DNA of 50,416 nt. It comes from Desarmillaria ectypa. Lineage: Eukaryota > Basidiomycota > Agaricomycetes > Agaricales > Physalacriaceae. Shown here one piece after another: positions 21,334 to 32,694 of this stretch (position 1 is its first letter; each line of letters starts with the position of its first letter). The notes under the pieces are model-generated. The model searched no databases. It had not been told where the DNA came from and saw only the letters and a list, made by a program, of their open reading frames with translations. Position numbers and translations under genes: made by a program. Location of the stretch: positions 1 to 50,416 of the forward strand of contig JAUDYN010000017.1 in NCBI GenBank assembly GCA_030407005.1, read 5' to 3'.

Positions 21334-23595
21334 ATGTACACCATTGCCGCATTGATACTCCTTCTCTTCTTTCTAGTGACATACTATCAGTACTTCGTGA
21401 GAATCAGAACCATCCGGCACCTTCGCGGTCCACCGCGGTCCTCGATATTACTAGGCAGGCTTTGTTTCTTTGTAATTTCCCCCCAATACATTAACCGTCT
21501 ACCCAGGCCACGAATTTGAACTACGTGCCCAACCGACAGCTGGCGGCCTAGAGGCGACTTGGCAGAAAGCATACGGTAACACATTTCGTATTGGCGGATG
21601 CTTCGCTGTAAGTGCTTCCTTGATTGAATTCTGCGTTTATCCCCTGACCTCGGCTCGGTACCGTAGCAAGACATCCTGATGACCGCGGACCCCAAAGCCG
21701 TCCAGCACATCCTCCGATATTCTGGGTACCAGTACCCCAAAACGAAGGACATCGTGCACGTGTGGGAGCTAGCGGTAGGAAGAAGCGTCGTAGCGGCTGC
21801 AGGCTCCGTGCACCAGCGCCAACGAAGGATCCTCGGTCCCGCATTTTCGTCTAGTCAGTTAAAGAAATACGCAACCGTATTCAAGGCCACTGGCGCCGAG
21901 GTTTGTCGTTACTACTTACAATGGTTTACTGACAACGTACATTGGAATTTTAGCTCTGTGGGAAGATCCGTGAACTTGTCAATAAAGGTCCAATGGAAAT
22001 CAACATGCTGAAATGGACCAGCCGGGCTGCCTTGGATAATATTGGCCTAGGTATAACTCTCAACTCAGTAGGTAGGGACCTCCCTTCTTATCATTATTCT
22101 TAGCCTCTCTGGGATGTAAATTTGGCGCCCTCGACGGCCGCTCGTCCGAAATGGCAGACTTGATTCGACGTTCATTGTAAGTTGGATTAAATCCCTATGT
22201 ACGCTTTTCTGACGTAGATGCATCAGTACTGCCCTCTCCAGCATATCACCAACTCCCCTCATAGTCTTGGCTCCAGCCCTCTGGAGATTTCTTCCAAAAT
22301 CGATCTTATCTATCCTTGACAGAATGCCCACTGCAGAGAGCAAGATTTTCCGGCAGTTCAAGACGATAGCAAGAAAGACTGCGCGCGAGACGATCAAGAA
22401 TGCCCCCCGCGACGGTTCGAGCGACCTTGTAACCCTCCTGGGTGCATACATCTTTCTCTACGTCCGAGAATCTGCTGACTAGCATGTAATTAGCCATAGC
22501 GTCTGACAAAGAATTATTGAACGAGGATGAGATCCTCTCCCAGCTGGCGTAATAACTGATTATCCTGGGTTTCACGTTTTCTAACTGGTTGCGCGTTGCC
22601 TATTGCTTTTAGAACGTTTACTCTAGCCGCTGAGGACACTGTAGCATCTGCGATCTCTTGGACGCTCTACGAGCTCAGCCGGTGCCCTGAATATCAAGCC
22701 CGTGTTAGAGAAGAGATAATCCGCCTAGCTGATTATGAGACCATGCCTCTGCTCAATGCCGCCATAAATGTATCCGTCCCCTCTTTCCCTTCCCTTCAAA
22801 ATCAAATTCTCACATGAGCCTGTAAGGAAACACTGCGTCTACATCCTCTCATGTTCACCTTTTCGCGGTATGCGGCTGAAAACGACGTCATTCCATTGAG
22901 TGAGCCGATCACTACACGAGCGGGAAAAACGTTGAATGAGGTCCCGGTGGAGAAGGGACAGATGGTGATGATTTCGGCGTATACGTATAATCGGTAGGCC
23001 CGAGATACCCGCCGAGTTCCGAAGCTCATTCGGTTTTGTTCGTAGGCTTTCGAGTGTTTGGGGCAAAGATCCTGATAGCTGGGACCCTGAACGGTTCCTC
23101 CAGGAAAGGAACGGAGTTTCGGTCGGTCTACATGCAAATCTGTGCGCCCGTTCCGTTTTCGAGTCGTCATTGTATTTCGTACTGAAAAGAGCCTTAACAG
23201 TTTGAACTTCAGTGAGTTACCGTCATTAGAATAGGCTTCAATATCTCGTCCGACCTAACTGCTAACTCAGGTGACGGCGTCCATGGATGTATCGGGTGCG
23301 TTCCTTTCTCGTCGCTCCCATTCTCGTATCCCAACTCATATATTCTATAAACAGATGGAAGTACGGGTGCGTTCAGACTGCTTTCAGTAATCACTTTCAC
23401 TGCTGATACGGCGACACCGGTAGATTAATCCAATTGCAAGTCATTCTCGTGGAACTTCTCAAGTCATTCGAGTTCCTCGATTCTGAGGTGGAGATCCTCA
23501 ACGGGAGTGCTTTTGTGGGTTTGATACCCGTCGTCAAAGGACGAGAACAAGAAGGGATGCAAGTCCCTGTAATTGTTAAAGCATCGACATCCTAA
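21334..23595 (+). CDS. Cytochrome P450 monooxygenase
   Basis: Microsomal haem-thiolate oxygenase with an N-terminal membrane anchor (about residues 4-18). My exon model has 14 exons and 511 codons, all in phase: 21334-21454, 21507-21607, 21667-21900, 21954-22050, 22104-22176, 22227-22441, 22494-22548, 22613-22769, 22827-22993, 23046-23141, 23201-23211, 23271-23295, 23355-23366, 23424-23595. Landmarks: hinge RGPPRSS, I-helix AAEDTVAS (about 304-311), ExxR ETLR at 352, PERF at 421, haem motif FSDGVHGCIG with Cys449. Two exons are only 11 and 12 nt, and the 11-nt one supplies the haem-motif Phe. The first intron seems to be GC-AG (21455-21506). Substrate unknown. A decayed paralogue lies tail-to-tail at 23808-25830. 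Confidence 0.88.
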
Positions 23596-23807
23596 TGCTA
23601 ACACTTTGGAGCACCACCCCTGCATGAGAAGGGCGATACCATCTAGATGATATTTTTCATGCCTTCGGGTTACGGAGGGGGTAGCGCTGCATTGGTCTTC
23701 TAACAAAAAAAAATCGTATATTCCTTCATAAAATCTGACGTTGATGAGAACTACACACGCGTAAATGTACTTCAGCTATCTAGTCCAATAACGGAAGCAG
23801 CAGAAAA

Positions 23808-25830
23808 TTAGTTATTGCGCTCGGGGCTCAACGCCCGAACGATCACAGGAACTTGGGCCCCCTCCTGTTCTCTTCCTTTAACGATAGGCATCAGACTTAG
23901 GCCTGCTATGCCATTTCAAAGCTCCGCTCCAGAGCCGAGAAATTCAAATGATTTGAGGAGCTTGACTAGGATGGCTTGGACTTGCAGCAACCTGTACTTC
24001 CATCTACAAAGTTTGCCCAAATATAAGTACACGCAGAAAAGCCAGAACCGTACCCGATACGGCCAAGGACACTGTCAGCTGGCATGTTTGAACCAGATGA
24101 GAAACGAATATCTGTAACGAGAGATAGAAGGCTTACTAAAATCCAGCCTAACATCTGTTGTCAGTAGATACTATGACCCAGGATTCAGCCCGACTCACAA
24201 ATCTGCGTGAAGGCCAACCGAGTCCTATCTTTCTCCACCTTGAGGAATCGTGTAAGCCTGCTTACTACTATGAGGCACTTACTTTCCATGGCGTACGCTT
24301 ATGATGACACGCACGGACCGATTTCGATTCTGCTCGTATAAATAAATACTCACTCGCTTTCCTAGATTCCCGATTTTCATTTTTTCCCCTCTTATTTCGT
24401 GTTTGGACATCTATGCTGCACTCTCAATAGTACTCGTCGTTCACAGTACTTGCCGTCCCTTAAGGTAGGGCTAATAATTCCCGGTCTTGTTCACATATTA
24501 TTTAACATCGGGTCCTGAGAGGGTATTTATTCATTACGTTATTAACAGTTAACAAACATTTTGTGAAATAATGTGAATAACATGGAAAAAACCGATATTC
24601 TAACGAGTTGGACGAGATCGATTGGAACGATATCTAAGCTGTTCTTGTCTCGTCCATCCCTCTCAAGTCCCTCGACATTGCTGACAAGTCTCGATGCTGT
24701 TGGTGACTCAACCAGTGCTGCGAATACCGCTGCAGCACTTACTTCCGAGGCTGATGTGGAAAGAACCTTCTTCAGATGGAGCATCGAGATTGATGTCTGG
24801 ATCAAGTTCGAGCGTGTCTGGAGTATCCTCAATATTAACGTCGACTACTATATCATCCTCGTAGTCGGAGTCAATCATATCCACCAGACGCACGGTTTCT
24901 GATGCTTCTTCTTCTGATCCTGAACTCGTGCTTTGCCTCGCCGGAGTCGCTCTCTTCTTGTTCAGATCATCTTGCATGGCGGAACTGGACGGTTGGTTGT
25001 ACCTTTGATTTTCCACCTTCCTTCTGTTAAGATTCATTAATGAACGTGTACCCTCCAGCAGCTAAAACTTACCTGGTGGATGCCGTACCACTGTCCAGCC
25101 TGTATCATGTTGACGAGGGTGCTAACCTTCTGGTTGCTCCGCAGTGGGGAGTTGAACCAAGTGATTTTAGATCTGGTATGCTCATCTGACATGGAATTGA
25201 TCAGTACGGAGAATATCTTGATGGCAAAAAACCGTAACCCAGATCAGACTTGCATAGGAAAATCAGCGCGCAGAAAGGCTCCGAGCCGAGAGTGACGAGA
25301 AGGGAAGAAATTTTCGTGCCTTGCGGAGTGTAAACGTTTAAACAGCCGGCATATCCCCGGCAAAGTGATTGATATTTATTCAGTTAATAAAATGTTAATA
25401 AATCGATGTTAATTAATATCCATTTTTTACTTTACCGTCCCTCGCGAGTTCGTGTTTTTTGTCCTTTGCGGGACAGGTTTCTAAATCGCTCGGGTTCCCA
25501 TTCATCCGAGTTATTACCCCATACGCTAGGAAGTCTGCAGCAGCACTTTGAACACCCCTGGCTGTGTTGAAGAGTAAAAAACCTACGTGCCTTATTGTAC
25601 ATATAAGCAGAAACCATTACCATTTGACCTTTTCCCACGGGGATCCAGTTCCACGCTTCCCCTGGGCCTCTCCGAGTACGCTTTCCCCCAACGACATGAC
25701 TACCTGCCTCTCCAGCTGTATTTTCAGGCCGAGGTTCTCCATTCTCTCTCTCTCTCTGCCGAACATCACCAATAATCGCGCAGATCCAGCACCGAAGTTC
25801 GACTCATCCGCCCCCAAAAGAACACCATAT
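23808..25830 (-). pseudogene. Cytochrome P450 pseudogene, inverted copy of the neighbour
   Basis: Minus-strand remnants follow the order of the intact P450. At 25830-25432 a degraded segment leads into KGQMVMVSAYMYNK and VWGNNSDEWEPERF. After a break come an 11-nt exon (24147-24137, coding LDF), the haem-loop exon, and at 24000-23808 a C-terminus with VQAILVKLLKSFEF and LMPIVKGREQEG. Lesions: the haem-ligand Cys codon is replaced by CGT (Arg) in VLGRIG, with a 7-nt deletion before it; an in-frame TGA interrupts the last exon after GSGAEL; the middle is separated by about 1.3 kb of unrelated sequence. It is the tail-to-tail partner of the intact gene and most likely arose by inverted duplication. 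Confidence 0.85.
24170..25430. mobile_element. Probable insertion splitting the P450 pseudogene
   Basis: About 1.26 kb sit between the PERF part and the haem-loop part of the P450 relic, where the intact paralogue has only about 60 bp. Both ends contain AT-rich TATTTATTCA-type strings (about 24523 and 25374, same orientation). On the minus strand 25037-24708 encodes 109 residues rich in acidic and Ser residues (DSDYEDD), with no known family. A transposon is the simplest explanation, but no transposase or terminal repeat was identified. Confidence 0.45.
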
Positions 25831-26827
25831 GCTTGTCGGCAGGATTATGTCCTTTTCACCGTTCCATCATTTGAATTCTGATACGTCCCCTGGCCACTAC
25901 GTTCGCCGTTCGTGCTGAGCATACAACAAAGGAGCCTCAAATCCCGTATTCAGAGCCTGGTCTGCCAACACAGGCATCAAAATCAAACCAGCTCCTGCGA
26001 CTCATCTATCCTCTCAACTACTGCTAGTTCAATGAGCTCGAAGAATGCGGATTCCATCCAAGACTTTTTAATCTGAGCTAGACAAACGCTTCTCTTCTGG
26101 TTCAGCAAAAAATGGATGATGGAGCCGTGGCGGTGTATGAGTGTGTAAATGAAACAATGGATGTCATAGAGAAAATCATGTGGAGGCATGAGAAGAAGTA
26201 CGAGAAGTAGTTGGGATTTCTGTGCAGTCTCTCAGGAAGGTTAGAGAGTGATATTTGGATGCGATTTTGAAGCCTTCACGGCTTTTGTATCTTATGGCTT
26301 GTCTCCCTGCCACCACGTCCATCTGATCCTTTCGCCTTCGTTTTCAATAGCAACTTGTCTTCCTTCGCACCATCGCGGTGCCTACCAATGACACCTGAAA
26401 AACATCAGGCTCAATGTTAATTTACGCATTCTTTACCTCGTGACACTCCCGCCGCCACCGACCAAACTATATAAAAGGAGTGTACTGTCTGCTTGATATC
26501 TTGCTATTTATTCATCGCATATCTGATTTATACTATTCTCTTCCTTTTCCGTGCATCTGCTCTTGGATTTCTTCACTCGAGGACGTGCGATTTGGTATTG
26601 GGTAGGGCCTGATAATAAAGAACAAATAATTTACAATGTTGCCCATACTCCTTCGTACATCTTGTTGACCGTTCGTCAGTATGCCTCAGCACTTCATAAG
26701 ACGCCAAAAAACCGGCAAGAACCCAGACCCCTCCAGATGCTCCACAGTTGGCTCGTAGACATCCGGGACAATCCTCTGCAAGGTGGGTATTATGTTCAAT
26801 GACCTGAATACTATAGATTAGCAAACA
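25831..26827. other. Intergenic region with an orphan core promoter
   Basis: No gene is supported. At about 26468 a strong TATATAAAAG box followed by a CT-rich stretch looks like a plus-strand fungal core promoter. The only frame after it (26551-26802) starts with GTG and has no domain. It may be the promoter of a lost gene. Confidence 0.4.
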
Positions 26828-29562
26828 TTAGGGAAAAGAAATAATTGGCAAATCTGGGTCCGAGGTACTACACTGGCGACCATCGACACCATCAACGCCA
26901 TCTTCCCGCTCGATGAACATCTTCACGATATTGTCTCTGCACTTCCTTTTGGAAAGCATAGGCGGGGTCTCGTCTAAGAACCAGATGAAGGTGTCGATGC
27001 CAGGTTGCAACAGCAAGAGCTTAACCACTCCGATGTGGTTACCAAATATGGCTGCTGATAGCGCTGTGGGTCTGTCGGGAGGCAAGAAGTTCAATGGTTT
27101 CATGCGTTTGGACTTGAGAAGTATCTTGACAGTTCTCTTGTGACCATTCGAAGCCGCGGCAATGAGAGGTGTGCAGAAAGTAGGACGAACACTATCGGTG
27201 CCATTGATGGAATAATCATGGAGATATGTGACCTTGTCGGCCTGATTCACGTCTACGTCATCTCGCGACAGCAACAATTTCACCATGCCGATCTGCCCTG
27301 CATGTGCGGCAATACACAATGTATTTTCGTGCCGCAGATCAACCCTATCAACCCCTTGGCGACCCAGTAGAACCTCCATGACATTGACCAAACCATAATG
27401 TGCGGCAAACCATGTAGGAGTGCGTGGTATTTCAGGTTCCGAGTCTGGAGGCTGTTCAAATGACAGAGCAATTTTTGCCCGAGCCGGTAGGAATGCAAGA
27501 ACATCCTCTTCAACGGTGCCCCGCGCGCATTCCCTGGCGTGAATTGCCCAGTCACTCGATGAGTAGGCGAGGAAGGGATACTTTTCGGAGAGGTCAGGCT
27601 TCGACAGGGAAACGATGTCGGGCGAACGAAAGATGTCGAATGACATGTACGTCAGGCACATGGGCATGATAAATTGTTGAATACGAGGGAAATGTTTGTC
27701 TTGTTGGGAGAGATTGTACTCCAGGAAGGTGGGGTCTAGCAAATTATTCAATGGAAAGAGAGGATCGAGATGGGGACTACTCACGTGCAAATCTAACATA
27801 CCCTCGGCCGTCAACGACGACAAGCCCGATGCAAACGCTTGAGATAAAGTCAAAATCGAGGATTTTATAGCGGCTGAGCTTCTTCGTTCCTGGTCGCATG
27901 GCCAATGCATACTTGAGTTCCAAGACCGTCAGAGGCCGCTTGGCAAAAGCGATCCAGCCAAATATTTCATAGGCGAGCTTCCTCTCTGGCTCGGCCCTTT
28001 CCAAAAAATGTGCGTATGTGCTTGCGATGGTTTGTGGCAGCTTATTAAGCTTCTCAACAAGGTCGTCACGATTTTTGCTATGGGCGAGTAAACTTATATG
28101 TACGTCTGCTAGGAAGAACCTACAGAAACAACTAAGTTAGTGACTGAAAGAAGAGTAATGGGATAGAAATCTTACATGCCCTGGGCCTTCTCCACGATCG
28201 TAGTAAGTATGTTCTGGCGCAGGTCATCGCAGTCCGTAACAAAAATATGGAGACGCTCGTTATCATGAAGCCTACTCATGACTAATTTCCGGATATCGCC
28301 GTCGTCTGCTCGAATACGCAGCTCTCCGTCTTGCTGAAACATCCGTCGGATGGCTGGTTTGTCTCTTGAAGTGACGAGAAGACAAATTCTGCCCCCTAAC
28401 GATTTCAAGGTAGAAATCAGCTCTTCTTGGTTGCCAACAAATTCATCGAGGGCATCAAAGACAATGTAGACGGTGTGGTATCCTTTCAGATGGATAGAAA
28501 GAACCTCCATGAATTCATCGAGGGAAGGATCCGTTTCGTCTTCGAGACTCTTCTGATACTTGGACTCGAGCGAGGAAGAGAGCCTGTTCTGGACATGAAT
28601 CAACTATTTTATTAAGCTGCAAACTATGTTGGACACGGTCTTGGCTTCCGCATTTTGATAGTCGCCAAAGACACGAAGAACAGGGATGTTTGCTTTGCCG
28701 AACCGTTTGTGCAAATGAGTGACAACAATGGACGCGAGGAATGACTTTCCGGTGCCGGCTTTGAAATTCATGAGTTTCTGCAAAGATGCCCGGATGACCT
28801 GAGACTCACGGTTGCCAGGACACCGCAAAGTAGAAGACTTCGCAGAACCATCTACCCAGCTTGTAAACTGTGATGACTTAAGGAACCACTACCCAGCATC
28901 TCCAACGCATTGTTTCTGCTTAACCCGTTGAATGGAACTGTAGTTCAAAGGAGTGAGCCAAGCTGCTATCTCCTTGGCTTTTTCTTATTTGTGCATTAGT
29001 ATACAATCCAATGGTGTATCTTGGAATGAACGTACCCTTTTGTATATTTAGAATACCATCAATTTTGCGCTCGACACCACTTAGCCTCTGCTGGATATTG
29101 AGAGACAATGCGCTGTATACCAAACTTAGTATCCAATGAGTCAAGCATAAGAGTCACTTACAGACGCTCGTGCTGGTCAATAATACGCATGATCAAGGAC
29201 CCGATATCTTCAACCTTCCTCAGATTCTCCTTCACGCTCTCTTCAGCAAATGTCTACTGGTACCTCGGCCCTACCTTTTTCCACCACGGTGATCCAATCT
29301 TCAGGCCTTTCTCAATTCCAAGAAGTAACCCAGTAAGCTCTCGGAAAGGATCGTTCAATAATATCGTTAGCCATGGGTCGCCTGCAGTCGACAGCAGCGT
29401 GATTATTTTGAGGGTAGACAAGTGGGTCTCCATATGCCGTAGCTCCCTCAAGAGCTCACTGCATTCTTTAGGCGCCTCTTTTACATCCTTGAGATATTTG
29501 ATGACAGTACGGGACTTTTAGATAAGGGCAGTAATGGACGCAATTTCTTGGGCTCCTGCCAT
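26828..29562 (-). pseudogene. NACHT-ankyrin (NLR-like) protein gene, nonsense-riddled
   Basis: Minus-strand exons assemble into a typical basidiomycete NLR-like architecture. An N-terminal helical domain (MAGAQEIAS, VIKYLKDVKEAPKEC) is followed by the linker KEIAAWLTPLNYSSIQR. The NACHT NTPase has a spliced Walker A GNPGTGKS (intron about 28800-28750) and Walker B VYIVFDALDEF. A winged-helix-like region (LAYEIFGWIAFAKRPLTVLELKYAL) and C-terminal ankyrin repeats (TPLIAAASNGHKRTVKILL) complete it. Four in-frame stops interrupt it: TAA at 29520-29518, TAG at 29256-29254, TAG at 28891-28889, TAG at 28606-28604. Family context suggests Q or W codons there, so each could be a single C-to-T (or G-to-A) change. 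Such proteins are thought to act in non-self recognition. This copy is almost surely inactive. Confidence 0.88.
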
Positions 29563-30369
29563 GGTTTTACTATTGGTTGACAGGAAAGAGTTTCAAGTCG
29601 CAAAGAGTCTTAGACTTTCCGCCCTTCATCATAGCCACCACGCAGATCGACCAGAACTTTGGAAAGACTTATTTGTAGTGCTGGTGAGTGCTCCCCGCCC
29701 GTATTTAACAAATTCGTACGCGTCAAAGGCGACGTCGCCAGTAAACGACTTCTCCTAGGAGTCACTGGAACATTTGGGAAAGAATTCGTGCTTCTTGACG
29801 ACCTTCTCAATGGAAATGGGCAGCTGGCATTGAATGACTATTTCAAAAGCTGCAGATGAAATTAATCTCAACATGGGTTCAGTGCGATGAGGAGAGTGGA
29901 GATACCAAAGAGTCTTATAGCGGCTAAAGATATCGCTTGACGCTGGCTATAGTGCCGGAATCCATTCCGAAATTTAAACAGTCATGATGGATGTTTACAA
30001 CGATGACTGTTTTCACTGCAGCGCTCTTCATTGACCTCCTCCCCACGCGACGACTCTTCCCTTCTCATCCTACGGTTACAGGAACCTCTCTCTCCACCTG
30101 CATGATGGCGAATCTGGTCTACCTCCCAGGTCATCTCCATATTTACCTCTGCCCAATAGAGCATCCACATAGACTAGAATCCGACCATCGTTCAGCGAAT
30201 TGAAGGTAACCTGGACGGATCCGCGTATTCAGTTGAGAAAAGCTTTCAATAGACAAGCATACAAGGTCGCCGTGGCTTGTCGAGCCGGTTTTACAGATTT
30301 TACAGATAAGTACTCGCAGGACTCGTGTAAGTGTGAATGACATTGACATCGCCGAGGTCGTCAGCACCG
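29563..30369. other. Spacer between NACHT and ankyrin relics
   Basis: No gene is supported. The short frames on both strands (for example 29991-30203) carry no recognisable domain. The stretch may be the decayed 3' part of the ankyrin relic to its right. Confidence 0.35.
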
Positions 30370-30740
30370 TCGGCGTTGTCTCACGTGGCGGCTGTGCCTT
30401 GGACCGATCGCCCTTTCACGGCGAAAGCTCTGGTCCTTCTCTGGTAGCTCCAGCAAGGGCTGTGAAACCATGTCAATCTTTGCTGTCGACGTCTACCCGG
30501 CCTGTGTTCAACAACATCTCCATAATATGCTCGTGCCCGGTATCTGCAGCATACCACAAAGTCATCTGCCACCGGGTTATAAACGAGGGTGCATCTAGAT
30601 TGATATCTTCCCGCTCTAGAAACATCGATCTCGCCGTGACCTCTTCCCGCAAAAACTATAAGCGGAGATTCATAGTTCTCGTCCCACGTAGTAGCCTCGA
30701 TCCCCGGCTGTGCAAGCGGGATCTTGACTACTCCTGAATG
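30370..30740 (-). pseudogene. Ankyrin-repeat gene relic
   Basis: Minus-strand translation shows degraded ankyrin repeats spread over more than one frame: GVVKIPLAQPGIEATTWDEN, then SPLIVFAGRGHGEI, then LWYAADTGHEHIMEMLL. Internal stops follow. The first string resembles GVVKLLLLQPGIDTFIW in the neighbouring NACHT-ankyrin pseudogene, so the two are probably related copies. No start or end can be defined. Confidence 0.7.
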
Positions 30741-31002
30741 ACCACCCCAGACCGCCCGAAAATGCGCTGAAGCTCCATTTTCACAGACCGTATTCGACGA
30801 GCTGATGCGTTCGGACTCTAGAATTCATCGGACAACCTCTGCTAAGCGGCTACCTTCGAGTCTCGGCTTTGGGGCCGGGAGGATATATGTGCTAGTGAAT
30901 GATTTGAAATTTTCAATAAGATAGTTAAGAATACACGGACATAATGAACGTCATAGTAATTAGCAATAATATGTTCGATGACAGGCCACAGGATTTAGTT
31001 TA

Positions 31003-32694
31003 CTACAATCTTTGTGTGATGCGGTCCTCGATTATCTGTGCGACAGTTGGTCCATGGACCGGAATATAGTCTCCTTGAAATCCTTCGGGGTAGCCAATGC
31101 CAGGCACACTCGGGTGGGTGTAATAACTGGTATACAACACATCAGCATCAAGTCGAAGAGAATGAAATATGATTAGCACTAACGTATCATTCCAAACCAC
31201 AACATGCGACATTCCGAGGGCTCGCGTCGTCCAGTGGTAATCGTGCGCAAATCCTCCAGGATAGAAGATCTCAATCACCGTGGATACCTTCGTAGGAGGC
31301 ATAAAAAGCAGATGCGTCAGTCCGTTCCCATGGACTCCAAGCAGGATTGTCGTCCGGGCAGCAGCATGCAACTGAGCATCCTTCGACATGCGCTCAGCCT
31401 GCATGACATTGAGTTCCCAGCCCTCGTCTTTCTTCCTCTCGACGAGCTCTTGCAGAGCTGTTACCAACGAATCGTGTGCCTCATCTGTAAGCCTTCTCCT
31501 CGGCGTGCCCTGCCGACTGATATACGTGATCACGACCTTATCTGGCATTGGGAGATCGCCTCCATCTTGCCTGACGACGTCCAGACCAGAGAACCTCAAC
31601 ACAGAGGCACGAACGGGCTCCCACCACCCTCCGACCTTGATCCCCATGAGCCTGGACTGCTCGCGCATGTACTGCCAGGCCTCAGAGGCAATACGCTGGG
31701 TTTGGCTCCCACACAGCATCCCACGATGAGCAGCGCTCCGATCAGTAAGGAGAACGAGCGGGAAATGCCATGCACGATCAACAAACAATCCTGAAGTAGC
31801 GGCTATTCGGTCCTCCCAATCCTGCTTATCTTCAACGGTAAGTGAGGGGAACGCAGCACGCAAAATGTATGCGTTGAATCCAGAGTAGTCGCGCCATCCA
31901 TTTCCGTCACTATGCGCGAATATCACACGGTCTAGTGCTGGCGGGGCAGGGTGGGTAAATTTCGCAGAGTAGGCATTAGCAGCAGAAACTTCCGAAAAGG
32001 CCCCGTGCCAGAAGGCTTGGACCCCGAAGAAGAGCTCAGCGACTAGGTGATAATAGTGACCTAGAAATTGACTGGGTTCGTTGACCAAGAGCTGAAAAAA
32101 AAGACATGAAAAAAGGCAATGCACGCGGTTCGAGAGACATACTGTATTTCCTTCCACTGTCCATACGCGATTTTTCGTCCCTCCTCCCCAATATTGGTGA
32201 GCTTCTGAAGGAGTAATATAATTCATATGCTGTAAAGTCGGTTCGCGTAGCGCGCCATTTTCTGGCGTATCTTCTGCAGGCAGGCCAGAGCTAGTCATTA
32301 GACGGAACTCGGGGAACGAGCGATTCAAAGAGAGAAGGAATAGTGTGCCATTAGACATGTACAGATTTCGGAAGAGCGTCCATCCCGGAGCATGATGGAC
32401 GATGGAGGTATGTGGTAGATCGCTGTGGACCGTCTGCAATGGCATCGAAGATTCTGGAGTCATCGTAGCAATCTCGCCGGGCTGTGTCGCCATCTGAACA
32501 TCTGGCGATATATTCTCTCTCCAGATAGGATGCGGCGGCGGCTGGCCCTGAAAGCGTTCAAGGTGCGTATTGATAGTAATGATATTAGAGTCGGATAAAT
32601 AGGGAGGATGAACGATAGTAAAGAGATGCATCAACGACGCTCCCAAAACCAATAGAACGGAGTCCCTGAGAGAAAAGGCGGGTCGAAACAGCAT
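31003..32694 (-). CDS. Glycosyltransferase family 61-like protein
   Basis: Likely a Golgi or ER type II membrane glycosyltransferase of the DUF563/GT61 group (which includes EOGT-like and plant xylosyltransferase-like enzymes). The signature GVHGNGLTHLLFMPP near the C-terminus is the family hallmark. Hydrophobic residues near the N-terminus (DSVLLVLGASLMHLF) form a membrane anchor. The frame is open from 32742, but the first ATG is at 32694. Two introns of 51 nt (32142-32092, donor GTATGT, acceptor TTTCAG) and 57 nt (31183-31127, donor GTTAGT) keep the frame and hold no stop, so spliced length is 527 residues and unspliced length 563. Splicing restores the joins GNT-LLVNEP and WNDT-YYTHP. Acceptor and donor sugars are unknown. 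No lesion seen. Confidence 0.88.
   Translation of the reverse strand: MLFRPAFSLRDSVLLVLGASLMHLFTIVHPPYLSDSNIITINTHLERFQGQPPPHPIWRENISPDVQMATQPGEIATMTPESSMPLQTVHSDLPHTSIVHHAPGWTLFRNLYMSNGTLFLLSLNRSFPEFRLMTSSGLPAEDTPENGALREPTLQHMNYITPSEAHQYWGGGTKNRVWTVEGNTVCLSNRVHCLFSCLFFQLLVNEPSQFLGHYYHLVAELFFGVQAFWHGAFSEVSAANAYSAKFTHPAPPALDRVIFAHSDGNGWRDYSGFNAYILRAAFPSLTVEDKQDWEDRIAATSGLFVDRAWHFPLVLLTDRSAAHRGMLCGSQTQRIASEAWQYMREQSRLMGIKVGGWWEPVRASVLRFSGLDVVRQDGGDLPMPDKVVITYISRQGTPRRRLTDEAHDSLVTALQELVERKKDEGWELNVMQAERMSKDAQLHAAARTTILLGVHGNGLTHLLFMPPTKVSTVIEIFYPGGFAHDYHWTTRALGMSHVVVWNDTLVLIIFHSLRLDADVLYTSYYTHPSVPGIGYPEGFQGDYIPVHGPTVAQIIEDRITQRL

Noticed and set aside
21334..23595. Initial impression that the P450 was a pseudogene lacking the haem-motif Phe
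   Set aside because: Introducing an 11-nt exon with good splice sites restores the motif and the frame through to the stop.
24573..24902. Plus-strand frame with TSEADVERTF, reminiscent of the hAT transposase C-terminus
   Set aside because: The match is about ten residues and the following residues do not fit the family. The opposite strand looks equally protein-like.
26551..26802. Frame after a strong TATA box
   Set aside because: It starts with GTG and has no domain. The promoter was kept as an observation, but the frame was not called a gene.
26828..30740. NACHT and ankyrin relics read as one continuous gene
   Set aside because: The ankyrin relic lies upstream of the NACHT start and duplicates part of its C-terminal repeats, so it is a separate copy.
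31204..31794. Plus-strand 196-codon open frame
   Set aside because: It is antisense to the glycosyltransferase catalytic region and has no domain of its own.
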